This document shows positions 1 through 13,486 of a stretch of 59,818 nt of DNA, piece after piece. Within the stretch, counting starts at the first letter, position 1. Every line of letters begins with the position of its first letter. Source of the stretch: Pelargonium x hortorum (taxonomy: Eukaryota; Streptophyta; Magnoliopsida; Geraniales; Geraniaceae); assembly GCA_036897525.1 (NCBI GenBank), contig JAYMTJ010000063.1:1-59818 (forward strand), in the 5' to 3' direction. The translations under genes were made by a program, and so were the position numbers. A model generated the notes under the pieces. The model was not told the DNA's origin. It saw nothing but the letters and a program-made list of their open reading frames with translations, and did not search any database.

Positions 1-89
1 ATTTTACAGAAAGCCGACAAGGAATTCCATTAATAACTGGCCGTTTTGATCCTTTGGAACAACTCGACGAATTTAGTGGATCTTTTTAG
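1..89 (+). pseudogene. psbE: psbE 3' fragment (cytochrome b559 alpha subunit), plastid-derived
   Basis: This is the last 28 codons and the stop of psbE, whose product is the alpha chain of cytochrome b559 in photosystem II. Read from base 3, the frame is open to TAG at 87-89 and gives a tail containing RQGIPLITGRFDPLEQLDEF, which is the conserved PsbE C-terminus. The fragment has no start because the window begins inside it. The haem-ligating histidine and the membrane helix lie upstream and cannot be assessed. It is part of the plastid insert, so no function is expected in this compartment. Confidence 0.93.
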
Positions 90-102
90 GTAGGAGGACC
101 CA

Positions 103-352
<250 letters not shown>

Positions 353-511
353 GAAAAGAAAAAATATTAGAATAATAAATACCAAAGAAGAGTAGGAATT
401 CATTCTCTTATCCCATTAGGAAGGATTGCATTCCATAATAGAATTATCTCTGACTGTTTCTGTCTCTAGCACGACCACTTTTTGAAATGGATAGGAAAGC
501 GGTATATATAA

Positions 512-540
512 ATGGCCGATACTACTGGAAGGATTCCTCT
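512..540 (+). pseudogene. psbJ: psbJ 5' fragment, plastid-derived
   Basis: ATG at 512 begins the sequence MADTTGRIPL, the N-terminus of PsbJ, a 40-residue photosystem II subunit. After about ten codons the match stops: the expected transmembrane segment is replaced by a T-run and unrelated sequence from about 541. This marks the right-hand junction of the plastid insert. The 150 or so bases upstream correspond to the normal psbL-psbJ spacer. Confidence 0.85.
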
Positions 541-3500
541 TTTTTTTCCCTTCGAGAGCCGCCCTGATGGCATTCAAACCTGATACCACTCTTTTTGATC
601 GGACTCTGAATTGTCGATGTAAAAATGAAAAAGGTAGTAAGAATAAAATGAATTAAAACATACTCCTTATATTAAAATGCCCTTAGCTACAAACATTACA
701 TGCTTTTTCTCCACCTCCTAGCCGGCATGCTTGTTATATCATAGTAAGGGAACCAAATTCTTAAGGCTATCCTTGTTGGGTTAAGCTTCCTAATATCTAA
801 TATTAGAAATTGAGTTCTACTAAAAAGACCCGGTACGACCCGAACCGTAATTTTGACAAGTTGTAAATCTATGTGCGTATCCTATAATAGGGGCCTGGAA
901 TCCATATGGTGCTCTATTTATTTCAACCCACCACAGCCCCCTTAGAGAATTCTTCTTTTGGTCGGTATATACGTGTAAGTATAAGTTATAAAAAGAGATG
1001 GAGTCCCCATTGCCCAATTTTGGGTCTTATTGGAGTTTCCAGTAGAAATCGAGTACTATTTTTTCTAATATTTCTTTACTCTTTTTTTTATAATACGGCA
1101 ACCCCTTGCCTTGTAAAACTAAATACAAACAGCTAGAATAGGTTAACCTGAAGTGTAAGCTCAAAGGTGTATACTCAGCTCTGCTTTACTAAAGGTAGAA
1201 AAGGGTCAGGCCTATAGGAGATGCTAACTCTAGAATTTTATTAATTGGATCTCACTTACTAAAAGTTTTTGTAAGCTTCATTATATTATAATAGAGGCAG
1301 TAATCCGTAACTTGACTTATAAAACAAGGACTGTAAAAATTATTAGTAATACCGAGAATTAGAAAAGCTTGCAAAGAATATAAAAAAAGAATCTGAAATA
1401 GCAAGGAGAATTAGAGCCATATGGATATGCCTTAAATACCTTGTTGACTTAGTAAAGGAATAGAGAAACTAGATTCTTTCTAAAAAAAGAGTACTCGGTA
1501 TATCTAAGAGAAAGCGCATACCAGATAACTACTATATAAGGAGGGGCCTCGTCTAGTGCGTAAACTTAGACCACTGGCTTTTTTCAGTATACCGCAGTTT
1601 TGACTCTGAGAAAGAGGGGAGGCGTACCTTTTATTAGTATTAAAAGTCCTCTGATTATGATTAAGTGTATAGAGCCAAATTCCGGTTAGTTATAGATTTT
1701 TTCTTAGTACCTAGTAAACTGAATTCCATATTTTACGCTAAAGCATTTTGTTTATCAGCACTTTTTTAAGGGGTTGCCTTAAATAAAAAATATTTAACAG
1801 AAGAACTAACCGAAAGTGGAGGTATATGTAGTACAAACTAACAAAAATTAGAGTCATTTTAATGCTTACTTAAACTAGAGCAGAATTTCATCAACAGAGG
1901 ACGCCTATAGTTAAGGAAAACTTATTGGAAAAATAGACTAGGGAGCTCTCTCTTTTTTTACCAGGATAATTTTAGGGTAAAGTCAGAAGGGTTTTTAATA
2001 GAAACTCAAAAATTGTAACACACGCCTTTGCTTGCAGGGTAGCCCTAGCTTTTTCACGGTTTTAGTTATTCGTTTAAGGCGTCTGGTTTATAAAAAAAGG
2101 AAAAGGCACTAGTTTAGCATTTTCTTAACCTGTTTATTCAGCTCTGTAATTTAACAAGTACAAGAATTTGGTGCATTTTTTATCCTTTAGTTTAAAGGTC
2201 TTCATAGTATTCATTAAAAAGGACGTCATTAAATTCACTTAAATAGTATTTTCCTTAGCGATCTTGTAGGGTACCCGGGGAGGGGCTACTTCACCATAGA
2301 CTATTTGTAAATACTACTAAGTCTTACTTAAAGGTGGAAACTAAAGCGTAAAAACAACTAAAAAAGATATCTAGTACCTTGTTAACCGAGGGAAAGAAAC
2401 ACGAGTAACTCTTTACTATCCGGGCACTAGATTAAACTGAGGATATTATACATTAATGCAAGGGGTGCTGAGTATCCGCTGCTGAATAAGACTCAATTTT
2501 AATAGAAATTAGCGAGTTAAGGTGAGCAAGAATAAGAGTATACAAAAAGACTGCCCTTCCAAATTATATAAAAAAAAGGGGACCTAAGAGGCAGTAAAGT
2601 CTTGTTATTTGCATCTAAAAAGGCCATACAAGAGGTTTTGGAGAATCGAAAAAGATTTTTTTTTGTTACTGGTTTATAAACCAGGCTCTAGGATATATAA
2701 AGACTTTCTTTATAGGAATATGCAAAATACTTCTGATTAAATTAAAAGCTCTATAAACTTTCTATTACAATGTAATTTAAGGCTTATAAAGGTTCCTTTG
2801 TATTACTATTTTGGTATGGTTCCAGAAGGGCTTCTCTAAGTTATAGCAAATTATAAGCGGGACTCTTAAAACTATTAGCGATTTTGGAATCTTCTTAATA
2901 CCGAATGCAGTCTAATCTCTTAGTTTATATTGCTCTCAATGAAGAGCTTTTGAGGTTTCTTTTTGTGGAATCTAGTAAGCTTTTAAGTTCGAATTAGTAA
3001 ATGTCTTTCAATTTTTAATCGACCTTCCGAGTTGGGGAACAAGGTCTAATAGATTTCCGCGGAGTAGCCTAAGATTTTCTCTACATGTGTCTTTCCTGTG
3101 TTTATTCAGGGTACTTTTAAAACAACCGGTGCCCTTTTTTCTATATCTCGTTACCTATTAATAATAGGGTATACCTTATAAAAATAGAAGTTTTAAATCG
3201 CGAAGTATTAAGACTATCGGTTTGACTTTTGCCTACTAAGAAAAGACGCGCCGCAATGAGTCCGTGAATCAAAAATACAGACAGAATTTTTTACAAAAGT
3301 ACTAATGTTTCAAATTCTTGATCCTGACTATGAAACAAATCTTTTAAGAATCGGAATATTTCGGGGACAGCACAAGGGCCTCCACTTTATTACAAGAGGT
3401 CATGTAAATTCTTATCAATTTGACTAGTAGTATCTGTATTAAGTTGAATACTTTTAGAAAAAGTTCTTTATTATTTAAATAAACTCCCTTTTTATGCTAT

Positions 3501-6500
3501 TTGTCAATTAGCAACACCACTTATTTCAATACTTGGTATACCTTATTTTAAATATTAAAAATGAATTGTATGAATATTTTAACTGAAAATACTAGATCAG
3601 ATAGGACTTTGTTAAACTTAGGATAAGCTTATTATGGGTATTCGTTTAGTAATACTCTAACCTTACTTGGCTAGCTTGGATTTGGCTCGAGATAAGTTTA
3701 CTTCAGTTCAGTATGCATGCGCGGTATACGTTCACTACAATATATAGTTATATTTTAAGGGTTGTTTTTTAACAACAAAAAGTCACAAGAAAGCGGAAAC
3801 CTTCAAATTTCTTACAAAAAGCTGTTCAAAAGGAATCCTTGCAAAATTAAGAAGATAGTGGTAATAAAGGATCGGCTGGAAATAAGAAAAGTTCGAGTAT
3901 TACTGAGTCTGCACTCAAGCTCTTGAATTTTTATCGATATGTGTATCGGTACCTTTAAAGTTTCTAGAAATTTCATTTAATAATCGGGGATTTTTTGGGT
4001 ATAAGCTGAAGACTTCCGTTTTACTAAAAAGATTCCTTTTACTCTCGGGAAGTCTATAGATTCTGCTGCTTGTGCAGGCGAACAAGTACCTCCGAGTAGG
4101 CGGGTTCGGCTATATATCGAGAGTTTGCAAGTGCTTATAAAAAGTTTTATCCAGTTAGTTACTAATTTATTAGTATATGCCTCTTCAACCGCGTTTTTAC
4201 TAAGGTAACCTCGAAGCCTCTATATATTTTTCCAAGAGAGACATAGCATACTCTACCCCATTTTTTTTATTCAGTCGAAAGCGAATACTTACTTTTATAA
4301 TAAGATCGGTAAAAAGAATACTTATAACCCACAGCGGCCTTTTTCTGTGGAACCTGATATACGACAAATGAAACATAAACCATTTAAAGCTTAGCAACTC
4401 TCTTCTCTAGGGGACACCTTACAGGAGGAATCCTCTTCTTTTAAGTTTTTTGTTTATTTATAAAGTATATAGTCTTAATTGCTATCCTAGGAGAAACCCG
4501 ATTTTCATGGCTTAGATTGACTCCTAGCTTAATCTCTATAAATGTAAAAAGGTTATCCATTGCTGCATGCATGTCATAACATATTTTATGTATGACTTTT
4601 TAATTGTAGTGCATTAGTCGAAAAGGAGTTTGCATAGACTCTATATATATAAATTCAACGTTGTTTATATACCAGAATTTATATAAATTGGTAGTCCCGC
4701 TTCATCATTATAAGACGATTACGGAAAAGTCAAATTATACTCAGGTTTAGTATTTAGCTTTTCTTGAAGTTATAGCAGGATTTCAAAATGCGGCTATAGG
4801 TTAATAGCAGTAGAAAATCTTCCTGGTAGGCAGTTAGAAGTTAAATTAACAATATTCCCTGTTAAGATTGCTGGTCCAGATGCTAAATTTTTGTATCATT
4901 CATACATATTCAGATTATCAGATTACCCTCCCCAAAGCTTCCTTATAAAATCCCAGGACAACTGAGTTAAAGGGGTTACGCTTTGATTATAAAGCTTCCC
5001 GGTTATGAATACAATTGGGTGCAAAATCTCAATAAAGCGAAATTTTGAGTCCATCGTAGATCTCTTTTAACTTACATTGAAAATACAGAACATAAATGAT
5101 ATTGATTGCCTCGTTTGGGAAAAAGCCGATAAACCGTCCCCCTTAAGGTTTTCTTTTTAATATAGTGGTTTTTAACCTAGGATACACTTATATTATATAT
5201 CTAATCAATCTATTGCTACGTCTATTTTTTTTAATCCGTTTTTTTAGGATGTTTCCGGATAGTAATGAAATGATTTTGCTTTGGAGGATAAACTTCTTAT
5301 TCCAATTGACAATTAATTGGTTGAGTGATACCCGTGTCAGAGGAATCAAAGAAACTACTAGGGGTGCCTAGACTAATAGCTCCATTTCTACTAAAGTTGT
5401 ACATAAAAGGATGACTAAATCAGGAAAAAGAAGTTAAATCCCACTTTTTCCCTTTCTTTTAGTTTTTAATAATTAGGGCTTAAAGTAGTAGTTAAAAAAG
5501 GAGACCCTTAATATAAGTTAAGTATAGTATAAAAATTAAGGTGAGCTGAGCAGTCGATTTACTATCCTTACAAGACCCAACAAGGTTTCCTTCAGAGAGT
5601 CTATATCGTTATCAGAATTTTTTTGCAGTTTATTAAAACTTTTAAAGGTATATATGACTTTCTTATTGTCTAAGTCACGGTTATTGGATATATCATAAAC
5701 AGGGGCACTCACTATATGAATGAAGAATTAGCTTCTTCTATCTATTCGATTACAATAGCTAAAATCACACCTAACACCTATAACGAGGCCGAGTTACTTG
5801 AATTATGAATAGAATGTTAGGTCTCAGTCTATTCTTGAGGTAAATGGAGTTAATTACGAAGTTTCATTTCCTTGCAGGAGTATATGTATTGGAGGAGTTG
5901 TTCTTAATATTCGTAGAAAGTCCTAAAGGAAAGTCGGTCTTGAAATTTGAAGTCTATTACACATGCAGGGGGCTCGAATCCGCTCAACAGTTAATTATCT
6001 TTATACGAATGCTCTAATTTTCTTAAATGTAAAAAAACTACTTTATAATAGAATAATATATCGGATTGTTCCGAGAAGTATATTAGCTTTTTCACTTAGT
6101 TGAATACACAGGTTCCTTAAAACCCTTACTTAAGAGAAAGCGATTCTTGTTGGGAAAATAGTAAATAATGAACTAAAAAGACAAATGCAATCTATAAGAC
6201 ACCTCTTCATTTTGCTTCGATTTGAGGGTTTCTTCTATTAAAGGTTTCTAGTACTTAACCAAAAATTACTTGAGTATAAGGATAAGGATCTCTCCCAGCT
6301 AGCAATCATGAAAACTTTATACTAAGCCTACGAGACCTCTAATTATGATTCCTATAGTCTTGACCTAGTTATACCACCAATGAAAGATCCTCTTTAATAT
6401 AAAACACTAAAACACTAAGTTTCGAAACTCCAGAACGGGGCAGAGAATAAGCATTGGCTTTGTTATACCTCAGTTATATCCTATTCTTAATTAAGAATAA

Positions 6501-9500
6501 AATACTCTAGAGCATATGACAGAACTTGAGCTTACAGGATTTTGGTCTTTTTTGTCTAAGGAGTTACTATTGCTATATACTACAGTTTTCATTTTATTCC
6601 CTTTAATCCCCTAACAAGTTAGGCGCGTGAAGCTTCTATAACTTTCTTTATACTATATTTTTGAATTCAAAACATATTTAAAAGTAAAAGAACATTTCTT
6701 TTTTTTTTATCTACAAAAAAGTCTTATAGCACTTCATACGGCAGCACCTGGAGATACTCCCGGAAAAAGAGTGCTATCTATCTCTTCTAGGCCTAAAAGG
6801 AATCCCTTGATAGGGGTGAAGCGAGCTAAATGTTATTTAAATTAGAGACATCTCGATACTCCTATTAGCTTAGGTACTCATGCTTGGGTTTTAAGGCAAG
6901 CCTCTTAGTTACCTTGGACCGGAGGTATTCTATCTCAAATTATAAGGAGTTTTAGGAGTATTTGTTTACTATATGTGCGAATATAGTCCCTTCTTTGTAA
7001 AAGGGGGTTACTCTAGAAATGAAGAATCTTTTGAGAAACCTTCTTAAAAGGCTTAATCCACTCCCTAAATTCCAATCCTATAGGATCCCGTGAAAACTAT
7101 ACTAGATTATTTGAAATCAATTTTAGAGAGTAATTGAAATCCTAGTTATAGCCTTAAACATTCTTTTTTTTAGTCTCTTTATTACTTTATACTACCGCAA
7201 AGCATGGTCTATATATAGCAATCTAAAGGGGCTTTCATCACCAAAATAGAGTTAACTGGTACTTCTTATTACCTAATAAAACCTTACTCACCCATACTAA
7301 AGCAGAAGAATAAAAACCCTTTCCATTACAAACCGCTAATTTAGTTAAGAATTTTTGACAGGTTTTAAACCTTTAAAGATTACTTTAAATGTAGGATTCT
7401 TTATTTAGTGTTAGCGTGCTTGCATATAGTATTCTGTTTTTGCGATCAATATATACCCAATACTTAAAAAGGGAGGGATTTTTCCTGTTTAGAGCCTAAG
7501 GGACTATAAGAAATAGGAAATATATAAATAAAAGCAGCTTCCTTTATTTAAGTTTTACTTATACTCCTGGTTTGAGCATTAAAAATTTTCTGATGGATGA
7601 TTAGGGACCTGTATAGGACAATAAATAGATATCTCTATTGGCTATACTGAAATCAAATTAAGAAAACTGAAAAACCCCTCTGACATTTTTATTAGTGAGT
7701 AGATGTCATAGTTAAATAAAAAGTATGAGTTACGCGCTCCTGAATGGGAGTAATAAGTCAGATCCAGTGTTGTATATAAGAGTTTCTATTTCCGTATGTG
7801 TTACCTGTTTAGGTAATTTGTATTTAAAAAACCTCCGTTTGCTTGCCCCTAGTTGAGCCCCTTAACTAGCAATTAATAAAGTAACCTGTGTGTTTCGAAA
7901 TCAGGTAAGATAAATCTGATATTATGTTTCTACGAATTTTATGTATTTCCTACTAGCGACTTTTTAAAACATTACTCCTTTTTCTTCTTCTATCTACCTA
8001 TAAACCTACTGAAGCTGAGCCTCTATTCAAACTAAAAAAGGAAGTTAGACTTAGTTAATGAACAGAATTCTTTTAAATTACTCTTTTTCTTTCTAATGGG
8101 AAGAAGAAAGGTAGGTTTCTTTTATGTAGATTCATACTTTCCTTTACTTTATAAGCCTTGAAAGGAAAGACACGTATAATTAATCTCTAAGTCTGTTGGT
8201 TATATACGCATTAGTATTTTACTCTCACTATTAAAAAGTAAACCTTTTGAACTGAAAAGGTATATAACGAATTTTCCTGACTGAACAAAAACAAGAAGAA
8301 CATCTTAAAGAAAAGAGGTGACTTATAGCTCAAACACCCTCTAAAATACTACCTTAAAGAACTTTACAAATAAGGAATCTTATATTCTTCTATACAAGTG
8401 AATATCAAGTTCTAAAAGATATCATTTCTCAAATTCAAAAAGAATTTAAGAAGGATTCTTTATAACAGGAGTTTTGTTGAATCTAGAGCCGGGATATTTT
8501 TATTTTGTGTGTTCAAGGGATTATGCAGCAACTAAGGTCTACAAATTAGATAGCGTAATAACAGTGAAGACACTAAAACCATTACATAAAAAATGAAATT
8601 AGTACTCGTTTAGTATAATGACAGATAGTTGCTGATAACCCGCAAGCATCCTTTTTGGAATACGAGAAGTACTAAATAACCTATTTATTGTAAGATGAGT
8701 TAATGTATGAGAAATAGGAGAATCTAATTCTAAATTTTATTTATGAAATTGGAAGACTTGACATTGCGGAAATATATCCAAGGATTATATTATAGTAACA
8801 AATAGGATAAAAATAACATATAGAATTATAAGGTTACATTTAAATTGTAAAACCTTATAAAAGCGTAAACCAATGGATTTGTACTTTATTTACTAAAAAA
8901 GAAATAAGGGTTTCCTTTGGGAAGCCTTGGGTATCTACTTTTGTTAAAATGCATGCAGCATAGCGTTTTCATTTCTTATTATTATCTATATTTAAGCTTG
9001 ACTTTATCAAGGACTTCTTTTAGTAAAGATGCCTTTCAATTGGCATAAACTGAAAACTATGTATGCAGCAGGAGGAAAGCTCTAATAACAATATACTACT
9101 TCCAAACCTCTTAGTAATATTTTTTAGTTTGGGAAAGATATTCTTGTAATGCATGGATCAGGAGACTCGCTTCTTTTTACTAATTTTTATTAAGTGAAAC
9201 ATTTTCGTGTAATTTAATAATGTCTAATTAGATTTTAAATCGCTTAAATAGAAATTGACCTGCTCACTCTTCTCGTTCTACAATTTTTCGAAAAGAGCCG
9301 CGGGTAGCCCATAGGCAAGCAAGGTGGATTCCGTTTTGATGGTAAATTGCAGCGTGTCACAGGTTCATATCAGCCAGTATCTCACTAAAGCAAAGGGTTT
9401 AAACAAGATTCTAGTATTCGTAAAGAGGGATCCTGTTCAAGGGGGGTTGCAAATAAAAAAAAGCAATAACCGGGAAATACTTAACTTATGAAAAACGGCT

Positions 9501-10365
9501 ATCCAGAATACCTAAGATTTAAGGTTACCTAATAACATATTTCTATTTGCAATAATAAAGCCTATAATATAATATCAAGTAAGGTAACCTAGGTTATTAA
9601 AGCTAAGCGTCTCGTAGTTAAACTAATCAGCACGTAACTGTCTAGGGCAGACCTTAATTTGCACTTTATTAAACTTCAACATAAATATCAAGAAAACCTT
9701 CTGTTATACTTAAATTATAAAAATTATATCAATAATATGTGCCATGCAGAAAGGGGAGACTCAATTCCAATAATACAAGAAAACGCTCTTTATTATATCA
9801 TTTTCTTTAGAAAGTTATTAATCTAGATAATTAAGGGTATTCCATGCAGCGGCTGGTACAAAGCTAAACCTTTTAATATTATCTACTTAAGTTAAGGAAC
9901 TGAAACACAATATATTAGGGTGTAGTTCAGTTCTCAACCAGATAGATTTACTTTCTTGCTAGACTCAGTATAGTCCTGCACTAGATTACCATATTTAAAT
10001 CCTGCTTTCTTACTGTAGTAAAACCCTTCGAACCTTTACATGTCGATTAATAGAACCTGTGCTTTACCACTTCACTTAAGAGATACCCGTAGCTGCCCCA
10101 ATTCCCCTATATAAGATAGATACACAATCTAATTCTATTAAAGTTTCATACCTTTTAAGCGTCTTCCTGTATTTTATCAAATTCATTTATAGGGCTTTTA
10201 GCTTTATTTAATTAACTAGTATAAGTTTTTCCTTTTTATTATGCAACTAATACTAGTATTGGTTTGTTGTTGCTAGTTTAGGTAGTAAGACCTCTACAAA
10301 GTGACTCCTTAGATTTTATTGCTCCGCGGTAATAAGCCCTTGGTTAAGTTAAAAGTGACCTAAGT
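541..10365. other. AT-rich spacer, no gene recognised
   Basis: Nearly 10 kb without a recognisable gene. The longest open frames (820-1017 minus, 906-1136 plus, 4200-4397 minus, 5165-5371 plus) are under 80 codons, low in complexity and resemble no plant mitochondrial protein I know. Composition is strongly AT-rich. Small GC-rich knots of the form GG(G/GG)-short-CC(C), such as 1541-1550, 1768-1780 and 3831-3840, are sprinkled through it. No rRNA, intron core or convincing tRNA was seen. Confidence 0.6.
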
Positions 10366-10438
10366 TGAGTGGAAAATATCCCCAACTGGGCAGAACGCAG
10401 GACATCTAGTCTCGTAGGTTCTAATCCTCATTACTCAA
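10366..10438 (+). pseudogene. Possible tRNA relic, identity unassigned
   Basis: A 73-base stretch has end segments that can pair over seven positions (TGAGTGG with TTACTCA, counting G-T pairs) and a T-loop-like core, GTAGGTTCTAATCCTCA. The T-stem is weak (three of five pairs) and no proper D or anticodon arm can be drawn. The internal words CAGAACG and TCGTAGGTTC recall trnW-CCA, with several bases missing in the anticodon region, but the match is too short to name the gene. It could be chance in AT-rich DNA. Confidence 0.25.
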
Positions 10439-11029
10439 AATTCTTGAATGGGCTCTTGTATACATACCTATTTGATTCCCTTATCACAAGGACTATCTTA
10501 GAGTTATTTAAAGTGCTTGGCTTTGTTATAAAGCTTTTTTTTTCGAAAAAAAGAGAAAGATAGTACGTTTCGCTTCGCTTCGGAACCAGCTGCCTAATAT
10601 AGGATGCGTGTACCTAGAAATTGTGGGTATTCTTAGATAGCTCGAAAAGTTTGAGAAATTTCTATGTAATCTTAATCTAGTTTTAAGACTTCCGGGTATA
10701 AGATAAAAGCTAATTGGATTTGTAGCAATTGTAAAAAGAAAGATCTCGATAGATTGAGTGCTAAATTAACCTAACCCTTTTTTAACCTGTAGAGTACTAA
10801 TGAAAATGAAAATACCTTCGCTTTGTGGTATCCTTATTTAATGCATCGAAAGCTAAAAAGTCCTCCGTAGGTTGTATTACCAGTAAAACCATACTCGGGA
10901 TCCTTATCTCTTTACTAATATAGATTTCAAAACTATATGCTGATGATGAGACCTAAAAGAGGCTCTGTATTATTATATAGTCAAAGTGCTGTATTATAAT
11001 CAATAATTTTGAGCTCATTTCATTATCTT

Positions 11030-11103
11030 GGGATTGTAGTTCAATCGGTTAGAGCTCCGCCTTGTCAAGGCGTAAGTTGTGGGTTCGAGTCCCATCAGTC
11101 CCG
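11030..11103 (+). tRNA. trnD-GUC: tRNA-Asp(GUC), plastid type
   Basis: This 74-base gene specifies aspartate tRNA for mitochondrial translation. The acceptor arm GGGATTG/CAGTCCC pairs fully (one G-T), the D arm is GTTC/GAGC, the anticodon loop TTGTCAA carries GTC, and the T arm GTGGG/CCCAT encloses TTCGAGT. The discriminator is G at 11103. The sequence is clearly the plastid form of trnD, which seed-plant mitochondria commonly use in place of a lost native gene. It differs from the plastid consensus at several positions; one change leaves a C-T mismatch at the outer anticodon-stem pair. CCA is not encoded, as usual. No other gene lies within 2 kb. It looks functional, but the mismatch and the decayed neighbouring genes leave some doubt. 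Confidence 0.9.
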
Positions 11104-13486
11104 TTTCAAATAATAAGGAATTCTATAGTAAACCAATAGCTTTCCTTTTTCCGACCTGGACTTTAGTATATTATACTCGGTATTATACATACTCTTGAAG
11201 TAATTCAGGATAGCCACATCTGCATATCGACACAAAATTGATGTCATCTAGAATATCCATATTTTTTATTAACTAACCAAGTTCTCCTGCTTTTTAGCAC
11301 TAAACACAATGAAAATCCTTTGTATTATGTAGGGAAAACCGACTAATCTGACCTCTATTTTTGTGTTATTGGAAAGCACACCAAGCTAACCTGTTTCTGA
11401 GTATCATGGGGTCACGACTTGAATTTCATTCTATGAAAGAAAACGACTTACGATTTAAGGGAATAAGGGGCCTCACAAGCTAATTAGGAGTACTCTTAAG
11501 TTAAATACTTGTATTTTATCAGGAAATCCCTCTAAGTCTAAGCGGGGATTTGTCTAGGTAATATTCGTATATCGACCTGGCTAGCTTAAGAACTTTTTGG
11601 ATGACAAGACTGGAACCAACTACATTGGTATAAGAACTTTCTTAAATGTAATGTGAGCTTATATGGTACAACATTTTCTCTTTTTGTACCAACTGTTATT
11701 AGGACTATATATAGATCGGAGCAGGGATCTCCTCACTAACAAGGCACTCTTCCTACTAATTTAACGACGCGGAATCTTACAAAGTGTTTACGTATAAGTG
11801 ACTCCTTTATGCTAGTTATCATTATCTTTTTCTGATACAGAATTAATACAACTTAATCCACAAAGGATATCCCGTTTAGAGTTATAACGCTTTTATTGTA
11901 ATAATCTAACACTCAATTCTTTCATTTCGAATAAATAATTTATTAAGTTTCATACTCGATAACATAAAGTCAAAAAAGACTAGGATTGTACTTACAAGGG
12001 CTTGTGCACCTCAGCTCTAGCTAACAAAAGCGCTTACCCGAAAAAGTCTTCCTGAAACACAAGCCCCTTTTTAGTAAGGCTAATTAAGTTGTACGTTTTC
12101 ATAGAATTCACTTCATATAAAACGGTTTTCAAATTAGTAGAACTTTTTAATCTTAACTGAAATCAATATCCTATAATTGTAATAAACCCTTATATCTTTA
12201 TGAAGAATTTCTTTATATTAATAGGAAAAGTTTTTGAGCTAATAGCTAGTTTCATTGTTTGGAGAGACATGCTATTGGTTAGTCTATCTTCTCTTATTTT
12301 TGCCCGTCTCTGAACCAGGCCCTGTTGAAGCTAGGTGTGAGCACTTAAGCGCCAGTTGTACGAGAGACCTTGGGAATAAAAAATACAAATGAAAATGACT
12401 CAAAATTACCAAGACAGTATGGGTCGGCTACGTTATATCGTAGTAGGCATATATTTCTATCTCTTTTTTATTAATATTCGCAATTCCCACAGAAAAAGGT
12501 GATATTCGAGATTAGTTATTATATAATTGTTTTTTCGAATATTAGTCGATCTCATATATCTCAGATTTCATAGCTTAATAAAGTCTAATTAGGTAAGGTA
12601 CTCCAGTCGAAAACTCGCCTTGTTATGGTATAGGGCTTCTCCTATTTAGCTTTTAGGGTAGGTAGTAGCATTTGGTTCGTAATAAAGTGGAAAGGAGCTT
12701 CAATTATGACTTTATAATAAGTAATGGGTTTTGTTGACCAACTGAATTTAGAAGGTCCTCCTCATTTTAGGCTAACTCTGTAGTTATCAGAAGCAAAAAG
12801 TATTCCATGTTTTAGGGTATCCTTCTTCCTATTATAAAAAGATCCTCACCTTCCTTTATAATAGGGATCTTCTAGTAAACTAGGAACCCCAATAGGGAAT
12901 CATAAAACAGTGCTTTATAAGGGGCGCAAAGGGTCATATATTGACCTTAAACGTAATTAATATCTCCTTTCCAAAGAGTAAAGTAGATTCTTTAGAGAGT
13001 CCCCTTAATTATATATATCTATAGCTTCGTAGTATATTTATACTATTTTAAATAAGTAAAAAATAACGTATGTAACGTTCAACAGAAAACATACAGTAAT
13101 TCTCAAGGTTTTTCTGACTTTCCTTATTTAAGAAGAACTCTTTTTCATGAATACAAGATCCTAAGTAAAAAACTGTCATGAGAAAAACTCTTTAAAGGTT
13201 GCATTGTCTAGTCCCGCCAAGGTATGTGATCTCTTTTTTTAATCTTATATGGCACTTGCTAAGCTTATAATTACTAGAGCTCCCCTAAGCCTAAGGGAGA
13301 CGAAGGACATTCTGGTATATTTCGAAATAAATGAGTCTACTTATAGCTGAGTCAAAAGTCCTTGGTTCGAATCTTATTATTCTAAATTCTCGAAAGTGGA
13401 TTTGCTAACTTTAGTTTAAACAAGGGCTTTTTATCTTTAAATCGATGATTAGCTTACTAAGATTTTGGTCACTTAGGGCAGAATAA
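11104..13486. other. AT-rich spacer, no gene recognised
   Basis: About 2.4 kb between trnD and the ccmB remnant. No open frame above about 60 codons and no RNA gene was recognised. A T-loop-like word near 13363-13373 is not supported by any cloverleaf. Confidence 0.55.

Noticed and set aside
820-1136. Open frames just right of the plastid insert as further plastid genes
   Set aside because: The translations do not match psbJ, petA or any other plastid protein I know.
9290-9390. GAGCCGCGGG near 9297 as a group II intron domain V, and GTGTCACAGGTTC as a trnP fragment
   Set aside because: No matching domain V/VI pairing or exon was found, and the tRNA-like word has no acceptor or anticodon arm.
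13330-13385. GGTTCGAATC word near trnD and ccmB as a tRNA 3' half
   Set aside because: No T stem and no partner arms.
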